Assembly: GCA_040367435.1 (NCBI GenBank)
Contig: BAABWY010000006.1
Coordinates: 1 to 64,000, forward strand
Reading direction: 5' to 3'
DNA length: 64,000 bases
DNA from: Hyphomicrobiales bacterium 4NK60-0047b
GTDB taxonomy: Bacteria > Pseudomonadota > Alphaproteobacteria > Rhizobiales > HXMU1428-3
Within the stretch, counting starts at the first letter, position 1. Each line of letters begins with the position of its first letter. Shown in pieces: positions 53,663-62,421 of this stretch. Under the pieces are notes generated by a model that worked only from the letters and a program-made list of their open reading frames with translations, was not told where the DNA came from and did not search any database. A program made the translations under genes and the position numbers.

Positions 53663-55307
53663 ATAAAGCCTCCTTAAAGGGCTCTAGCCCTACGCGTTTA
53701 ACAACCTGAAGGAATGTTTCATCTTTTTCATCACGCAATTCAACGTAGCGATTTACAAGTGTATCAATAGCTCCAGCAACATCGTCACCAGAAAAACCAG
53801 GGCCAATAATTTCACCAACAGCGGCCGCCTCGTCACCTGAACCACCCAATGTGATTTGGTAATATTCCTCCCCCTTTTTATTCAAGCCAAGAATACCGAT
53901 ATGGCCCGCATGATGATGACCACAGGCATTGATGCAGCCGGAGATCTTAACTTTTAAATCGCCAATATCTTCCTGGCGTTTTTGATCTGCAAACTTTTCA
54001 GATATTTTTTGCGCAACAGGAATTGAACGAGCGGTCGCCAAGGCACAATAGTCAAGCCCTGGGCAGGTAATCATGTCTGTAATAGCGCCAATGTTAGCAG
54101 TTGCTAAACCAGCAGGAACGAGGGCTTGCCAAAGCTCAAACAAATCTTCCTCTTTGACATGAGCTAAAACGAGGTTCTGTTCATGACTGACACGAATTTC
54201 ACCGAACGAATATTTTTCAGCCAAATCAGCAACCAAATTCATTTGCTCATCTGTTGCATCGCCAGGAATACCAGCAATTGGCTTTAAAGAAATATTCGCA
54301 ATTGCATAGCCCGCTTGCTTGTGAGCAGCAACATTCCGTTTGACCCATGAGTCAAACGCAGCATTTTCAGAGCGCGCTTTAGTGAGAGCTACAGGGTTTG
54401 CTTCAGCGGCTTGATAATCAGGCAAAGTAAAAAAGTCTTGAATACGTTCAATCTCACCAGCAGGCGCTCTTAATTTATCCTTCTCAAGTCCGTCGAATAT
54501 TTTCTCAACTTTGGTTTTAAATTCATCAATACCTGTTTCGTGCACAAGGATCTTAATGCGGGCCTTATATTTATTATCACGGCGGCCTTCAAGGTTATAA
54601 GCCCGAAGGATCGCAACAAGGTAAGGCAGTAAATCATCTAGGCTGATAAAGTCTCTAATTTTCTTGCCAACCATAGGCGTGCGGCCAAGACCGCCACCAA
54701 CATAAACATCAAAGCCGATTTCACCGGCATCATTTTTTAAAACTTGTATGCCAATGTCATGAAAGGCAATAGCCGCCCGGTCGCTCGAAGCTCCCGTGAT
54801 CGCAATTTTAAATTTACGAGGCAGGTAAGAAAATTCAGGGTGCAGACTAGACCATTGACGCATCAACTCAGCGTAAGGGCGTGGATCTGTAACTTCATCC
54901 GCAGCCACTCCCGCCCATTGGTCAGATGTCACATTGCGAATGCAGTTGCCACTGGTTTGAATGGCATGCATCCCAACATCAGCGAGGTCATCTAAGATGT
55001 CCGGCAGGTCTTTTAATTTTGGCCAGTTAAATTGAATGTTTTGGCGGGTTGTAAAATGCCCATACCCTTTATCATACTTAGTGGCAATCATGGCCAGTTG
55101 CCGCATTTGTGCAGATGACAAAGTGCCATAAGGAACAGCCACGCGCAGCATGTAAGCATGCAATTGCAGGTAAACTCCGTTCATTAACCGCAAAGGACGA
55201 AAATGAGCTTCTGATAATTCCCCAGAAAGTCGGCGCTCAACTTGATCACGAAACTGGGCTGCCCGTTCGCGTACAAATTTTTCATCAAAATCATCATAAA
55301 CATACAT
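53649..55307 (-). CDS. cysI: Nitrite/sulfite reductase hemoprotein
   Basis: 552 residues, the siroheme and 4Fe-4S enzyme reducing sulfite to sulfide with six electrons. Cysteine ligands are seen in CPGLDYCALATAR and SGCINACGHHH; NIQFNWP and GNCIRN near the N-terminus belong to the family fold. A flavoprotein partner (CysJ) is absent, so ferredoxin from the same operon is a likely electron donor. A run of S hairpins separates it from DUF2849. Confidence 0.95.
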   Translation of the reverse strand: MYVYDDFDEKFVRERAAQFRDQVERRLSGELSEAHFRPLRLMNGVYLQLHAYMLRVAVPYGTLSSAQMRQLAMIATKYDKGYGHFTTRQNIQFNWPKLKDLPDILDDLADVGMHAIQTSGNCIRNVTSDQWAGVAADEVTDPRPYAELMRQWSSLHPEFSYLPRKFKIAITGASSDRAAIAFHDIGIQVLKNDAGEIGFDVYVGGGLGRTPMVGKKIRDFISLDDLLPYLVAILRAYNLEGRRDNKYKARIKILVHETGIDEFKTKVEKIFDGLEKDKLRAPAGEIERIQDFFTLPDYQAAEANPVALTKARSENAAFDSWVKRNVAAHKQAGYAIANISLKPIAGIPGDATDEQMNLVADLAEKYSFGEIRVSHEQNLVLAHVKEEDLFELWQALVPAGLATANIGAITDMITCPGLDYCALATARSIPVAQKISEKFADQKRQEDIGDLKVKISGCINACGHHHAGHIGILGLNKKGEEYYQITLGGSGDEAAAVGEIIGPGFSGDDVAGAIDTLVNRYVELRDEKDETFLQVVKRVGLEPFKEALYADH

Positions 55308-55357
55308 GGAGTAATTCCTGTTATTCTCTTAATATTCAATAACCTAGTGCAATCATT

Positions 55358-55514
55358 GTGCGGATGCTTTGTGGGCATCTGAAGCACAAAAATGCAGATG
55401 CTTTGTGGGCATCTAAAGTACAAAAGTGCGGATGCTTTGTGGGCATCTGAAGCACAAAAAAGCCAACTGAAGCGCAAATTAAATAGCGCGGTTGCTGGTG
55501 GGCAACTGAAGCGC
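55358..55514 (+). repeat. Cluster of S hairpins in the cys operon
   Basis: Three tandem GTGC/GCAC-type units with GATGC/GCATC inner stems (55358-55387, about 55392-55420, 55426-55455), half a unit near 55461-55475, and one perfect GCGC-type unit (55486-55514). They lie inside the minus-strand operon, between DUF2849 and cysI, yet keep the plus orientation. The last one ends 4 bp before the DUF2849 stop. Confidence 0.8.
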
Positions 55515-55518
55515 AAAA

Positions 55519-55818
55519 TTAAAAGTCTGCATAAACAATTGAAGGGCCGGTAGTGCGCATCTTTTCACGAATAAGGTCTGGCACTAGCTTTCCCGCATCA
55601 TCTCGTTTTACAACAATGGGGTATACATCAATTACAAGGTTGGTTTCTTCTGCCTTGGAGATTAATAAATCAAGCTCATCAATTTGCTCAGCCGTTGTTG
55701 CAATTTTTGCGTTTTGTAAATCAGGAGACCAGTTGCCGTTTTCAGCATAAAAAACAACATCGCCCTCGCGCAGCAATTGCCCTGTTAAAACTTGATCACC
55801 TTTTAGCTTTTTTGCCAT
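55519..55818 (-). CDS. DUF2849 protein
   Basis: 99 residues; the pattern VLTGQLLREGDVVFY...W and VVKRDDAGKLVPDLIREKMRTTGPS is that of DUF2849, a short conserved partner in alphaproteobacterial cysG-cysI operons, role unknown. About 100 bp after cysG. Confidence 0.88.
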   Translation of the reverse strand: MAKKLKGDQVLTGQLLREGDVVFYAENGNWSPDLQNAKIATTAEQIDELDLLISKAEETNLVIDVYPIVVKRDDAGKLVPDLIREKMRTTGPSIVYADF

Positions 55819-55917
55819 TGTTTCTCTTGCCGTTATTTCTCTTTTTGGTTGTCTCTATTTGCGGTTGCTAATTTTACATAGCCTACCTAATTTAAAATCG
55901 TGCTTGATGAAAATGAG

Positions 55918-57381
55918 TTAAATCACTTTTCTGTTCAGCGACACAACATTACTAACTTCAATTGATTGAATGCGGTTGTCTGCTGAAAGCCCCATATCTT
56001 CATAAGAAAGGCCAATAAATAAAATCGCAGGCCCTTTAATCGAAAGCGTTTTAATCGTTAAAGTAAGGTCTTGAAGAGATGAAGAAAAAATCCGTTCATG
56101 ATCATGACTTGCGTTCTCAACAACAATCACTTCTGAAGTTAAATCAGCCCCTGCCTGCTTGAGTGTTTCTACAATCTCAGATGCGATTTTTACACCCATA
56201 TAAATGGCAAAAGGTCGGCCCGTTTTCATAAACTCAACCACATCATCAGCAACCACCTGATCTTTGGTCGCAGCGGTTAGAAATGTAATTGATCTGTGCT
56301 CACCACGAAATGTAAGCGGTAATTTGATCGAGGCGCTGGCAGCCTGTGCTGCGCTAATACCTGGTACAACTTCAACTTCGATACCAAACAACTGGCAAGC
56401 TGCAAGCTCTTCTTGCAAACGTCCAAAAATGCTCGGGTCACCGCCTTTTAGGCGAACAACCCGTGAGCCGTCCATAGCTTCGCGCACTATAATTTGGTTG
56501 ATCTCTTCTTGTGATGTAGATGGTTTGCCTGCTTGTTTGCCGACATAAATTCGTTTCGCATCACGGCGTGCATAATCAAGGATGTCAGGGTTTGCCAAAC
56601 GGTCAACCACAAGCACGTCAGCTTCTTGCAAAAGGCGGTGTGCTTTTAGTGTCAGATATTCAGGGTTGCCAGGTCCGGCACCAATAAGAGCAACTGAGCC
56701 CTTTGGCTTATGAGCGTCACCATCATTATCAGTTGCAGAATGATCAAGTTCAGCTAGAATTTCGGCTTCAAGGGCAAGAGCTGCACCAGGTTGGTCACCT
56801 CGCAAAATAGCTCTGCGAAACGCGCCTTGCATCAAACGCTCCCACACGCGCAAACGCGCACGACCGTCATCAATTCTTTTCTTTAAAGTCTCTCGAATAC
56901 GTGTGGCCTGACGAGCCAAATCACCCAAATTTGCAGGCAAGTTTTTGTCGAGCAGCGCTTTAATATCTCTTGCAATCATTGGCGCTGTACCTTCTGTGCC
57001 AATAGCAACAGTAATAGGTGCGCGCTCAACCAGAGAGGGAGTTAAAAAATCACATTGAGCAGGTGTGTCGACAACGTTCACCAAAACACCAGCAGCTCGA
57101 GCTGCATCAGCAACAAGGGTATCGAGTGCTTCATCATCATAGGCGGCATAAACAAGTCGTTTGCCTTGCACGTCATCAGCTTTAAAGTCACGTTCCGATA
57201 GGTTTATATTTGGAAAATCTTTGATGAAACTCAAGATATCGTCTTCAAATTCAGGCGCAACAACAGTTATTGTGGCTTCAGTTTTACTCAAAAGCCTGAG
57301 TTTCTGCAGAGCGGTCTCGCCGCCTCCAGTTACCAACACATGTGCACTTTTCGTTTCAACGAATATCGGAAAAAATTTCAT
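55918..57381 (-). CDS. cysG: Siroheme synthase (dehydrogenase/chelatase and methyltransferase)
   Basis: 487 residues. The N-terminal half (about 1-210) has a Rossmann motif (VLVTGGGETALQKLRLL) for precorrin-2 oxidation and iron insertion. The C-terminal half (about 230-480) is a uroporphyrinogen-III methyltransferase (VALIGAGPGNPEYLTLKA, RLKGGDPSIFGR, VVPGISAAQAASA). One enzyme makes siroheme for CysI from uroporphyrinogen III. Starts 3 bp after the ferredoxin stop. Confidence 0.96.
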   Translation of the reverse strand: MKFFPIFVETKSAHVLVTGGGETALQKLRLLSKTEATITVVAPEFEDDILSFIKDFPNINLSERDFKADDVQGKRLVYAAYDDEALDTLVADAARAAGVLVNVVDTPAQCDFLTPSLVERAPITVAIGTEGTAPMIARDIKALLDKNLPANLGDLARQATRIRETLKKRIDDGRARLRVWERLMQGAFRRAILRGDQPGAALALEAEILAELDHSATDNDGDAHKPKGSVALIGAGPGNPEYLTLKAHRLLQEADVLVVDRLANPDILDYARRDAKRIYVGKQAGKPSTSQEEINQIIVREAMDGSRVVRLKGGDPSIFGRLQEELAACQLFGIEVEVVPGISAAQAASASIKLPLTFRGEHRSITFLTAATKDQVVADDVVEFMKTGRPFAIYMGVKIASEIVETLKQAGADLTSEVIVVENASHDHERIFSSSLQDLTLTIKTLSIKGPAILFIGLSYEDMGLSADNRIQSIEVSNVVSLNRKVI

Positions 57382-57384
57382 AAT

Positions 57385-57771
57385 CTAAGCAGTTGCCTCA
57401 GCTTTAATGTTTGAAGATGCTCCAGATGGCATCGTATCCGGCAAAGAGGCATCAGTTAAACGAAGCTCCAGCCCATCAAGCTCTTCTTCATAAATAATCT
57501 GACAAGAAAGTCGAGAATAATCCGTCACAATTGGTAAGCTATCAAGCATATCTTCTTCATCATCGCGCATTTCATGTAAACGTGCCGTCCATTCAGGAGC
57601 AACTTCCACCTGACAAGTCGCACAAGCACAAGCACCACCACATTCAGCTTTAATAGGCAAGCCATGCTCACGAATAATCTCCATCACTCTCCACCCTTCA
57701 ACGGCTTCAAGCACATGCAATTTACCCTGTTGATCTATTACGTTAATCACGCCCATTTTAAAATCGTCCAT
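57385..57771 (-). CDS. 2Fe-2S ferredoxin of the sulfite-reduction operon
   Basis: 128 residues (123 from a second ATG at 57756). Cluster ligands C-x5-C-x2-C in AECGGACACATCQ with the fourth Cys in LSCQ, as in adrenodoxin-like bacterial ferredoxins. The C-terminus has a 20-residue tail with no match. It is co-transcribed between cysH and cysG and is the likely electron carrier to sulfite reductase. Confidence 0.92.
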   Translation of the reverse strand: MDDFKMGVINVIDQQGKLHVLEAVEGWRVMEIIREHGLPIKAECGGACACATCQVEVAPEWTARLHEMRDDEEDMLDSLPIVTDYSRLSCQIIYEEELDGLELRLTDASLPDTMPSGASSNIKAEATA

Positions 57772-57859
57772 TTATAAGGTCTAAATAGAAAAAGACTATT
57801 TGTTTAACACAAGTAAAGGCCTCTCCATAGTTGTAAGAGGCCACAATAACTGCCCGCTC

Positions 57860-58624
57860 TTAGGAAGACATACGAACTGGCTTTCCATCTACAAAATGAA
57901 TGCCACATTCAGTTTTTTCAGCACCACGCCAGCGACCCGCACGCGGGTCCTCACCTTCAGCGACGGGTGAAGTGCAAGGAGCACAACCAATTGAAGGATA
58001 GCCCTGAGCCACAAGCGGATGTCGAGGCAGGTCATGCTTGATGACATAATCAGCTAATTCAGCTGGGCTCCAATTAATCAAGGGGTTAACCTTGATAGAT
58101 CGCTCAGTTTTTTCAAAGAAACCTAAATTAGCCCGAATATCATTTTGAAATCTCTTACGTCCAGAAATTTCAGCGATATACGGTGCTAAAGCCTTGTCAA
58201 ATGGCAAGACTTTACGAATATGACAACATCCATCAGTATCAGTTTCCCATAAATTCCCGTTTGGGTCTTTATGATAAAGTGCGTTCTCATCCGGATGTAT
58301 TGTTTGAATATTAGTCAAACCAAACTGCTTAGCTAATTTGTCACGGTAAGCTATGGTTTCAGGAAAAAGCTTACCCGTATCAACGAAAATAACTGGAATA
58401 TCAGTGTCAATTTGTGCTGCCATATGCAACAAAATCGCTGATTCCGCTCCAAACGAAGAGACAAGCGCAATCTGCCCCTTGTAAAGGTCTTTAATCGCAA
58501 TTCTAAGCACATCGAGCGGCGTGTCTGAGCTGTGAACCTTGTTCAAAGCTTCAACATCAAAAGCAGTCCCTTCAGTTGGGGGGGACGACTTAGAATCGTT
58601 TTTCATAGTCTTCTCAGCTTGCAT
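57860..58624 (-). CDS. cysH: APS/PAPS reductase
   Basis: 254 residues from the ATG at 58624 (58606 possible). It reduces activated sulfate to sulfite. Motifs: SSFGAESAILLH (nucleotide loop), FVDTGKLFPET, and the Cys pairs DGCCHIRK and GCAPC that bind a 4Fe-4S cluster, which marks the APS-using assimilatory type; the C-terminal ECGIH carries the catalytic Cys. First gene of the cys operon. Confidence 0.95.
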   Translation of the reverse strand: MQAEKTMKNDSKSSPPTEGTAFDVEALNKVHSSDTPLDVLRIAIKDLYKGQIALVSSFGAESAILLHMAAQIDTDIPVIFVDTGKLFPETIAYRDKLAKQFGLTNIQTIHPDENALYHKDPNGNLWETDTDGCCHIRKVLPFDKALAPYIAEISGRKRFQNDIRANLGFFEKTERSIKVNPLINWSPAELADYVIKHDLPRHPLVAQGYPSIGCAPCTSPVAEGEDPRAGRWRGAEKTECGIHFVDGKPVRMSS

Positions 58625-58652
58625 CTTCACGGCCAATCTACAGCAATCATCA

Positions 58653-58661
58653 ATTATAGCA
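58653..58661 (-). promoter_or_regulatory. Extended -10 promoter of the cys operon
   Basis: TGCTATAAT on the minus strand, a perfect extended -10, about 30 bp upstream of the cysH ATG. No convincing -35 box. Confidence 0.45.
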
Positions 58662-58851
58662 TCAGCTACACGGTTTGTTTTATACTAATTAGGTGAATAT
58701 TCTACGAAAATGCAATAGCTTGGGGATAAAAAGGATTAATATTCCGGTTTGCATAAGGTTTTAGAATAAATTTTCATAACCTAACGGTCAGATGAAGAAA
58801 GCAATTCCACTAAAAAATTGCCAAAAACAGCAAATTTTAACAAGTTTGGAT

Positions 58852-58974
58852 AGCACGGATGCGAGTGGGCATCTGAAGTGTAACTAGAAAGAGGTTGCTG
58901 GTAGGCAACTGAAGCCTCTAAAAGCGCGATTGCTAATTGGCAAGCTTAAGCACAGTAAAAAAGCCGTGAGAGAG
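58852..58974 (+). repeat. Three S hairpins followed by an L tail
   Basis: Units at 58852-58881 (GCAC/GTGT, inner GATGC/GCATC), 58890-58919 (AGAGG/CCTCT, inner GTTGC/GCAAC: a new outer stem with all pairs kept) and 58924-58953 (decayed). They are followed by AGCCGTGAGAGAGA, the L tail without an L body. The tail ends 12 bp before the stop of the DUF1178 gene. Confidence 0.75.
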
Positions 58975-58985
58975 ATAAAAACAAA

Positions 58986-59417
58986 TTAGTTTTTATCTTC
59001 TGGTAATGAGGGAAGCGGCATCACATCCACCCCCTCTTCATGTAGCTCTTTAATCTCACTCACTTGTGCTTCGCCGTAAATTCCACGAGTTGGTTCTTCA
59101 CCATAATGGATTTTACGGGCCTCATTTGCAAAACGATCGCCAACATAGTCAGCTGATTCAGTGACGTGATCACGGTAATTACGAATTGCAGTGTTTAATT
59201 CCTCAAGCGCACCCGCTTCGGCTTTTTTAGCGGATATTTGTTTTTTCTTACGCGATGTACTGACATTGGGAGCCATCAAAGCTTTAGAAACATCTGATCC
59301 ACCACATGACGGACATGACAACAACCCCCGCTTGCGCTGCTGGTCGAAATCAGAGCTCGAGCGAAACCACGATTCAAACTCATATTTACATTTGCAAATA
59401 AGTTGATAGCGGATCAT
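58986..59417 (-). CDS. DUF1178 protein
   Basis: 143 residues from the ATG at 59417 (GAGG upstream; the longer start at 59474 has none). N-terminus MIRYQLICKC and C-P-S-C zinc-knuckle-like pairs (CKC...CPSC) match DUF1178, found in alphaproteobacteria next to nitrilase and glutaredoxin genes. Zinc or nucleic-acid binding is likely; function unknown. Confidence 0.88.
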   Translation of the reverse strand: MIRYQLICKCKYEFESWFRSSSDFDQQRKRGLLSCPSCGGSDVSKALMAPNVSTSRKKKQISAKKAEAGALEELNTAIRNYRDHVTESADYVGDRFANEARKIHYGEEPTRGIYGEAQVSEIKELHEEGVDVMPLPSLPEDKN

Positions 59418-59509
59418 AAAACAGTCCTCAAAATTCAGTCCTTTTCTTAGGATGTAGCCAAAAAACAAAACCATGCAAAATTTTATAAGCTATGCCAGAA
59501 ATTATAAAC

Positions 59510-60427
59510 TTATTGAAAGTCTTTGCCATGGCTTAAAGATGGCACGATTTGTCGTGTTCTTTCAACTTGTCTTAAGTCTATCTGGCAACTATAGACCCCT
59601 GGATCAGTTCCTGCATCTAATAAAATGTCGCCCCAGGGTGAGATAACCAAGCTGTGGCCAAAGGTCTCTCGGCCATTATCATGTTTTCCTGTTTGCCCAG
59701 CCGCCACTATAAAGCACCCGGTTTCAATAGCTCTTGCACGCAATAAAATGTGCCAATGCGCCTCACCAGTGGTTTTTGTAAAAGCAGCGGGCACACTAAT
59801 AATCTCAGCCCCAGAGCGGGCCAGATGATGAAACAGCGATGGAAAACGCAAGTCATAGCAAATGGTCATACCAAGCTTGATTGAAATGTTTTGAGGTGAG
59901 TGAGTGTTACTGAAATTACAACCAGCAACAACACTACTCTTTCCAGCTTGATAAGAGGCAGACTCATTATAATACTCACCATTCGGCAAAGTCACATCAA
60001 ACATATGAATTTTATCATAAAAAAACAAATGCGTATCAGCTGTTGCCGGAGAATAATCTGGACCAATAAGGTAAGAGCGATTGGCAAACTTGAATTTGCC
60101 ATTTCCTGTATCATGATGATCAGTGAGGGGGGCAGCTGCCGAGCCAATATGCAGCCAAATTTTTTGAGCAGCAGCTTTTAGAAACAACTGTTGTAGGGCG
60201 TCTTTATAAGCTTCACTTGTAGTGATACGAGCAACTTCTTTTGGGTTCAATTCCATAAGCAAACTGTTTTCAGGAGATTGTATGTAAGTCGCCCCCTGTT
60301 TAACCGCTTCGTCAATTTGCTCACTTAAAAATTCAAAGTTTTTCTCAAGAGTTTTGCCAGATGTCATCTGGATAAGCGCAAGAGTGAGTGTGGATGTTTC
60401 TGTCGTTTCTGAAAGATCAGCTGCCAT
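59510..60427 (-). CDS. Carbon-nitrogen hydrolase (Nit family)
   Basis: 305 residues from the ATG at 60427 (GGAGG seven bases upstream). The catalytic triad is E53 (SPENSL), K139 (FYDKIHMFD) and C190 (MTICYDLRFP). Length and motifs match Nit1/Nit2-like amidases, most often deaminated-glutathione amidase (metabolite repair). It sits between grxC and DUF1178, a conserved alphaproteobacterial order. Confidence 0.9.
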   Translation of the reverse strand: MAADLSETTETSTLTLALIQMTSGKTLEKNFEFLSEQIDEAVKQGATYIQSPENSLLMELNPKEVARITTSEAYKDALQQLFLKAAAQKIWLHIGSAAAPLTDHHDTGNGKFKFANRSYLIGPDYSPATADTHLFFYDKIHMFDVTLPNGEYYNESASYQAGKSSVVAGCNFSNTHSPQNISIKLGMTICYDLRFPSLFHHLARSGAEIISVPAAFTKTTGEAHWHILLRARAIETGCFIVAAGQTGKHDNGRETFGHSLVISPWGDILLDAGTDPGVYSCQIDLRQVERTRQIVPSLSHGKDFQ

Positions 60428-60503
60428 TATCTTGCCTCCAAGCACAAAATTTGAACTGAAGTATATGCAAAATGTTTACGGTCAAATTCGATGTTTCTAG
60501 TTC

Positions 60504-60776
60504 CTAATTGGGATTAGCCTCTAAGCCTAAAAGACCATCTAGATTGCCAGCACGGTCAAGAGCATAGAGATCATCACAGCCGCCAACATGTAAGTCATCA
60601 ATAAAAATTTGTGGCACAGTGCGTGCACCTGAAGCGCGCTCCATCATGATTGGGCGTTGATCAGGGTTTTGAGCAACGTTAATTTCAGTAAATTCAACAC
60701 CTTTATGAGTAAGAAGCATTTTCGCGCGCTGACAAAAACTACATGCAAATCCGGTATAAACAGTTACAACTGCCAT
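60504..60776 (-). CDS. grxC: Glutaredoxin 3
   Basis: 90 residues, thioredoxin fold with the dithiol active site C12-S-F-C15, the cis-Pro motif RTVPQIFI and the glutathione-binding GGCDDLYAL. It reduces disulfides with glutathione. It begins the grxC-nit-DUF1178 run. Confidence 0.95.
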   Translation of the reverse strand: MAVVTVYTGFACSFCQRAKMLLTHKGVEFTEINVAQNPDQRPIMMERASGARTVPQIFIDDLHVGGCDDLYALDRAGNLDGLLGLEANPN

Positions 60777-60892
60777 TTGAAATTCCCAACAAAAGTAAAA
60801 CCAAAAAAGTAAAATAAGACAAGATCTATCTAGCCCTTAAAGCATAAAGTCTCAAGAACAGAAGTTTCATGAAGAGTTTATATATGGCTAAG

Positions 60893-61321
60893 CTATTGAG
60901 TTTCAACCCCAATATAGCCGATAATCGCTCCCATTACTAATAATACGAGGAGCCAATGTCCAGCATCAATCAATGTGAGGCTAAGCGGCCGCCCTTGAAA
61001 GCTATAATTCACCAATAATGTAGGTAAGATAAACCCAAGAGCAATGAAGCCGGCGGTGATGAGGCCATGCCTCACATCAACAACCATATGTCCCATCAAA
61101 CCTGAAAGTGTAATCGCAAGCACCAAATTCGCAATAGCGGCCAGAACCATAGGAACAACGGGCATCTTCTTCTTGCCGTTTTCATCAACCATATCAGCAG
61201 GGTCAATTGAGGCTGCCTTCATCCAGACATCTCCCAAAATACCGTACCAAATCCCGCCAATAACAAACCCAACAAACGCTGCCGCCACTATAGCAATCGT
61301 GCTTTGTCCTACAAAATCCAT
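60893..61321 (-). CDS. DUF1761 membrane protein
   Basis: 142 residues from the ATG at 61321 (GGAG nine bases upstream). Four TM helices; start pattern VAAAFVGFVIGGIWYGILG and the end GHWLLVLLVMGAIIG fit DUF1761. Function unknown. Confidence 0.82.
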   Translation of the reverse strand: MDFVGQSTIAIVAAAFVGFVIGGIWYGILGDVWMKAASIDPADMVDENGKKKMPVVPMVLAAIANLVLAITLSGLMGHMVVDVRHGLITAGFIALGFILPTLLVNYSFQGRPLSLTLIDAGHWLLVLLVMGAIIGYIGVETQ

Positions 61322-61423
61322 GGGCAATGTCTCCTAATATGATAAAAAATCAGTTCGATTTTAAAGTACTAACGCAAAACATACCATCTCTTTTCGTCAG
61401 AACGGTTTTTAATCGGATTAATT

Positions 61424-61852
61424 TTAAAGGGGAGGATTTTTCAAGCCACCCATTTTGCAAATTAATTTCCACTCAGATTTAAGAACAGGCTGTACTGAGA
61501 GACGAGAATTATTAACCAAAATCATTTTTTCAAGCTTTGGTTCAGCTTTAATTTCATCTAACGTAACAGGTTCGGGGATATCGGTTACTGCCATTACATC
61601 CACGCATTCCCAACGTTCATCTTCTGTCGTAGAATCTTGATGAGCTTCCCGTAAAACTTCTACAATGCCGACAACGCTCTTTTCTTTGATAGAGTGATAA
61701 AAGAAACCAAGGTCACCCTTTTTCATTTCTCTCATATTATTTCGCGCTTGATAATTCCGCACCCCATCCCATTCTTCACCCTTTTTGCCTTTAGCTTTTT
61801 GATTATCCCAAGACCAGGTATTCGGTTCAGATTTAAACAACCAATATTTCAA
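61424..61852 (-). CDS. EVE-domain protein
   Basis: 142 residues, full-length EVE domain (PUA-like): KYWLFKSEPNTWSWD, GVRNYQARNNMREMKKGD, GFFYHS and GIVEVLREAH. EVE domains bind modified bases in RNA or DNA. This is the stand-alone housekeeping form. Confidence 0.93.
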   Translation of the reverse strand: MKYWLFKSEPNTWSWDNQKAKGKKGEEWDGVRNYQARNNMREMKKGDLGFFYHSIKEKSVVGIVEVLREAHQDSTTEDERWECVDVMAVTDIPEPVTLDEIKAEPKLEKMILVNNSRLSVQPVLKSEWKLICKMGGLKNPPL

Positions 61853-62320
61853 AGCAGTGCCCCTTTTAAAAAATGTCTATCCACATAAAGTCAGTATGGA
61901 GAATGCTAAAATAACGCAATAAAAACTTAAACTTAAAATAACTTGCTGCGAAACGAAAAATAAAAGTTCCACACAATAGGTTTTTCGCCATTTTTATGTA
62001 TAATAATAAACAAGTTAAGGCCCGTTATTAACCTCATACAAATAGGTTTTAGCTAAATCTTTATAAGTTCAAGTCATGAAAAGCTTCATTTTGCACCAGT
62101 TCTAATCGTTATTAGAACAGTACTGCAATATGTTTCCACGTCGAAAATGCGAATGTGCCCAGAAAACTATATTGGTTCATTAGTGCTAGTTAACTCTGAT
62201 CTAAGGCACAAATTTTACCATTGAACGAATTAAATCTGATGAGAGCACAGATCTAAGGTATGAGCTTAATAAAGAAAAGAAATTTAATTTGTAACTCGTT
62301 ACAAAAAGAACTTTAATTAT
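61853..62320. other. Intergenic, nothing recognised
   Basis: About 470 bp, very AT-rich, no reading frame, hairpin or repeat that I could support. It separates the divergent EVE and AAA genes and probably holds both promoters. Confidence 0.4.
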
Positions 62321-62388
62321 CGCAGATGCGTAGTGGGCATCTGAAGTGCAGCTAAAAAGCGCGGTTGTTTGTGGTCAACCTGAAGGCG
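62321..62388 (+). repeat. Two S hairpins before the AAA gene
   Basis: Units at 62321-62350 (GATGC/GCATC inner stem) and 62359-62388 (GCGC outer arm, GTTG inner arm against CAAC, GGCGC closing arm). The second ends 34 bp before the ATG of the AAA protein. Confidence 0.75.
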
Positions 62389-62421
62389 CACTTAAAAGAG
62401 AGATAGGTTTGGAGTAAATTT

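Noticed and set aside
35177-62388. S hairpins as intrinsic transcription terminators
   Set aside because: The tract after the hairpin is A-rich in the repeat orientation, and on the other strand the T-run precedes the hairpin, so neither strand gives a stem followed by U.
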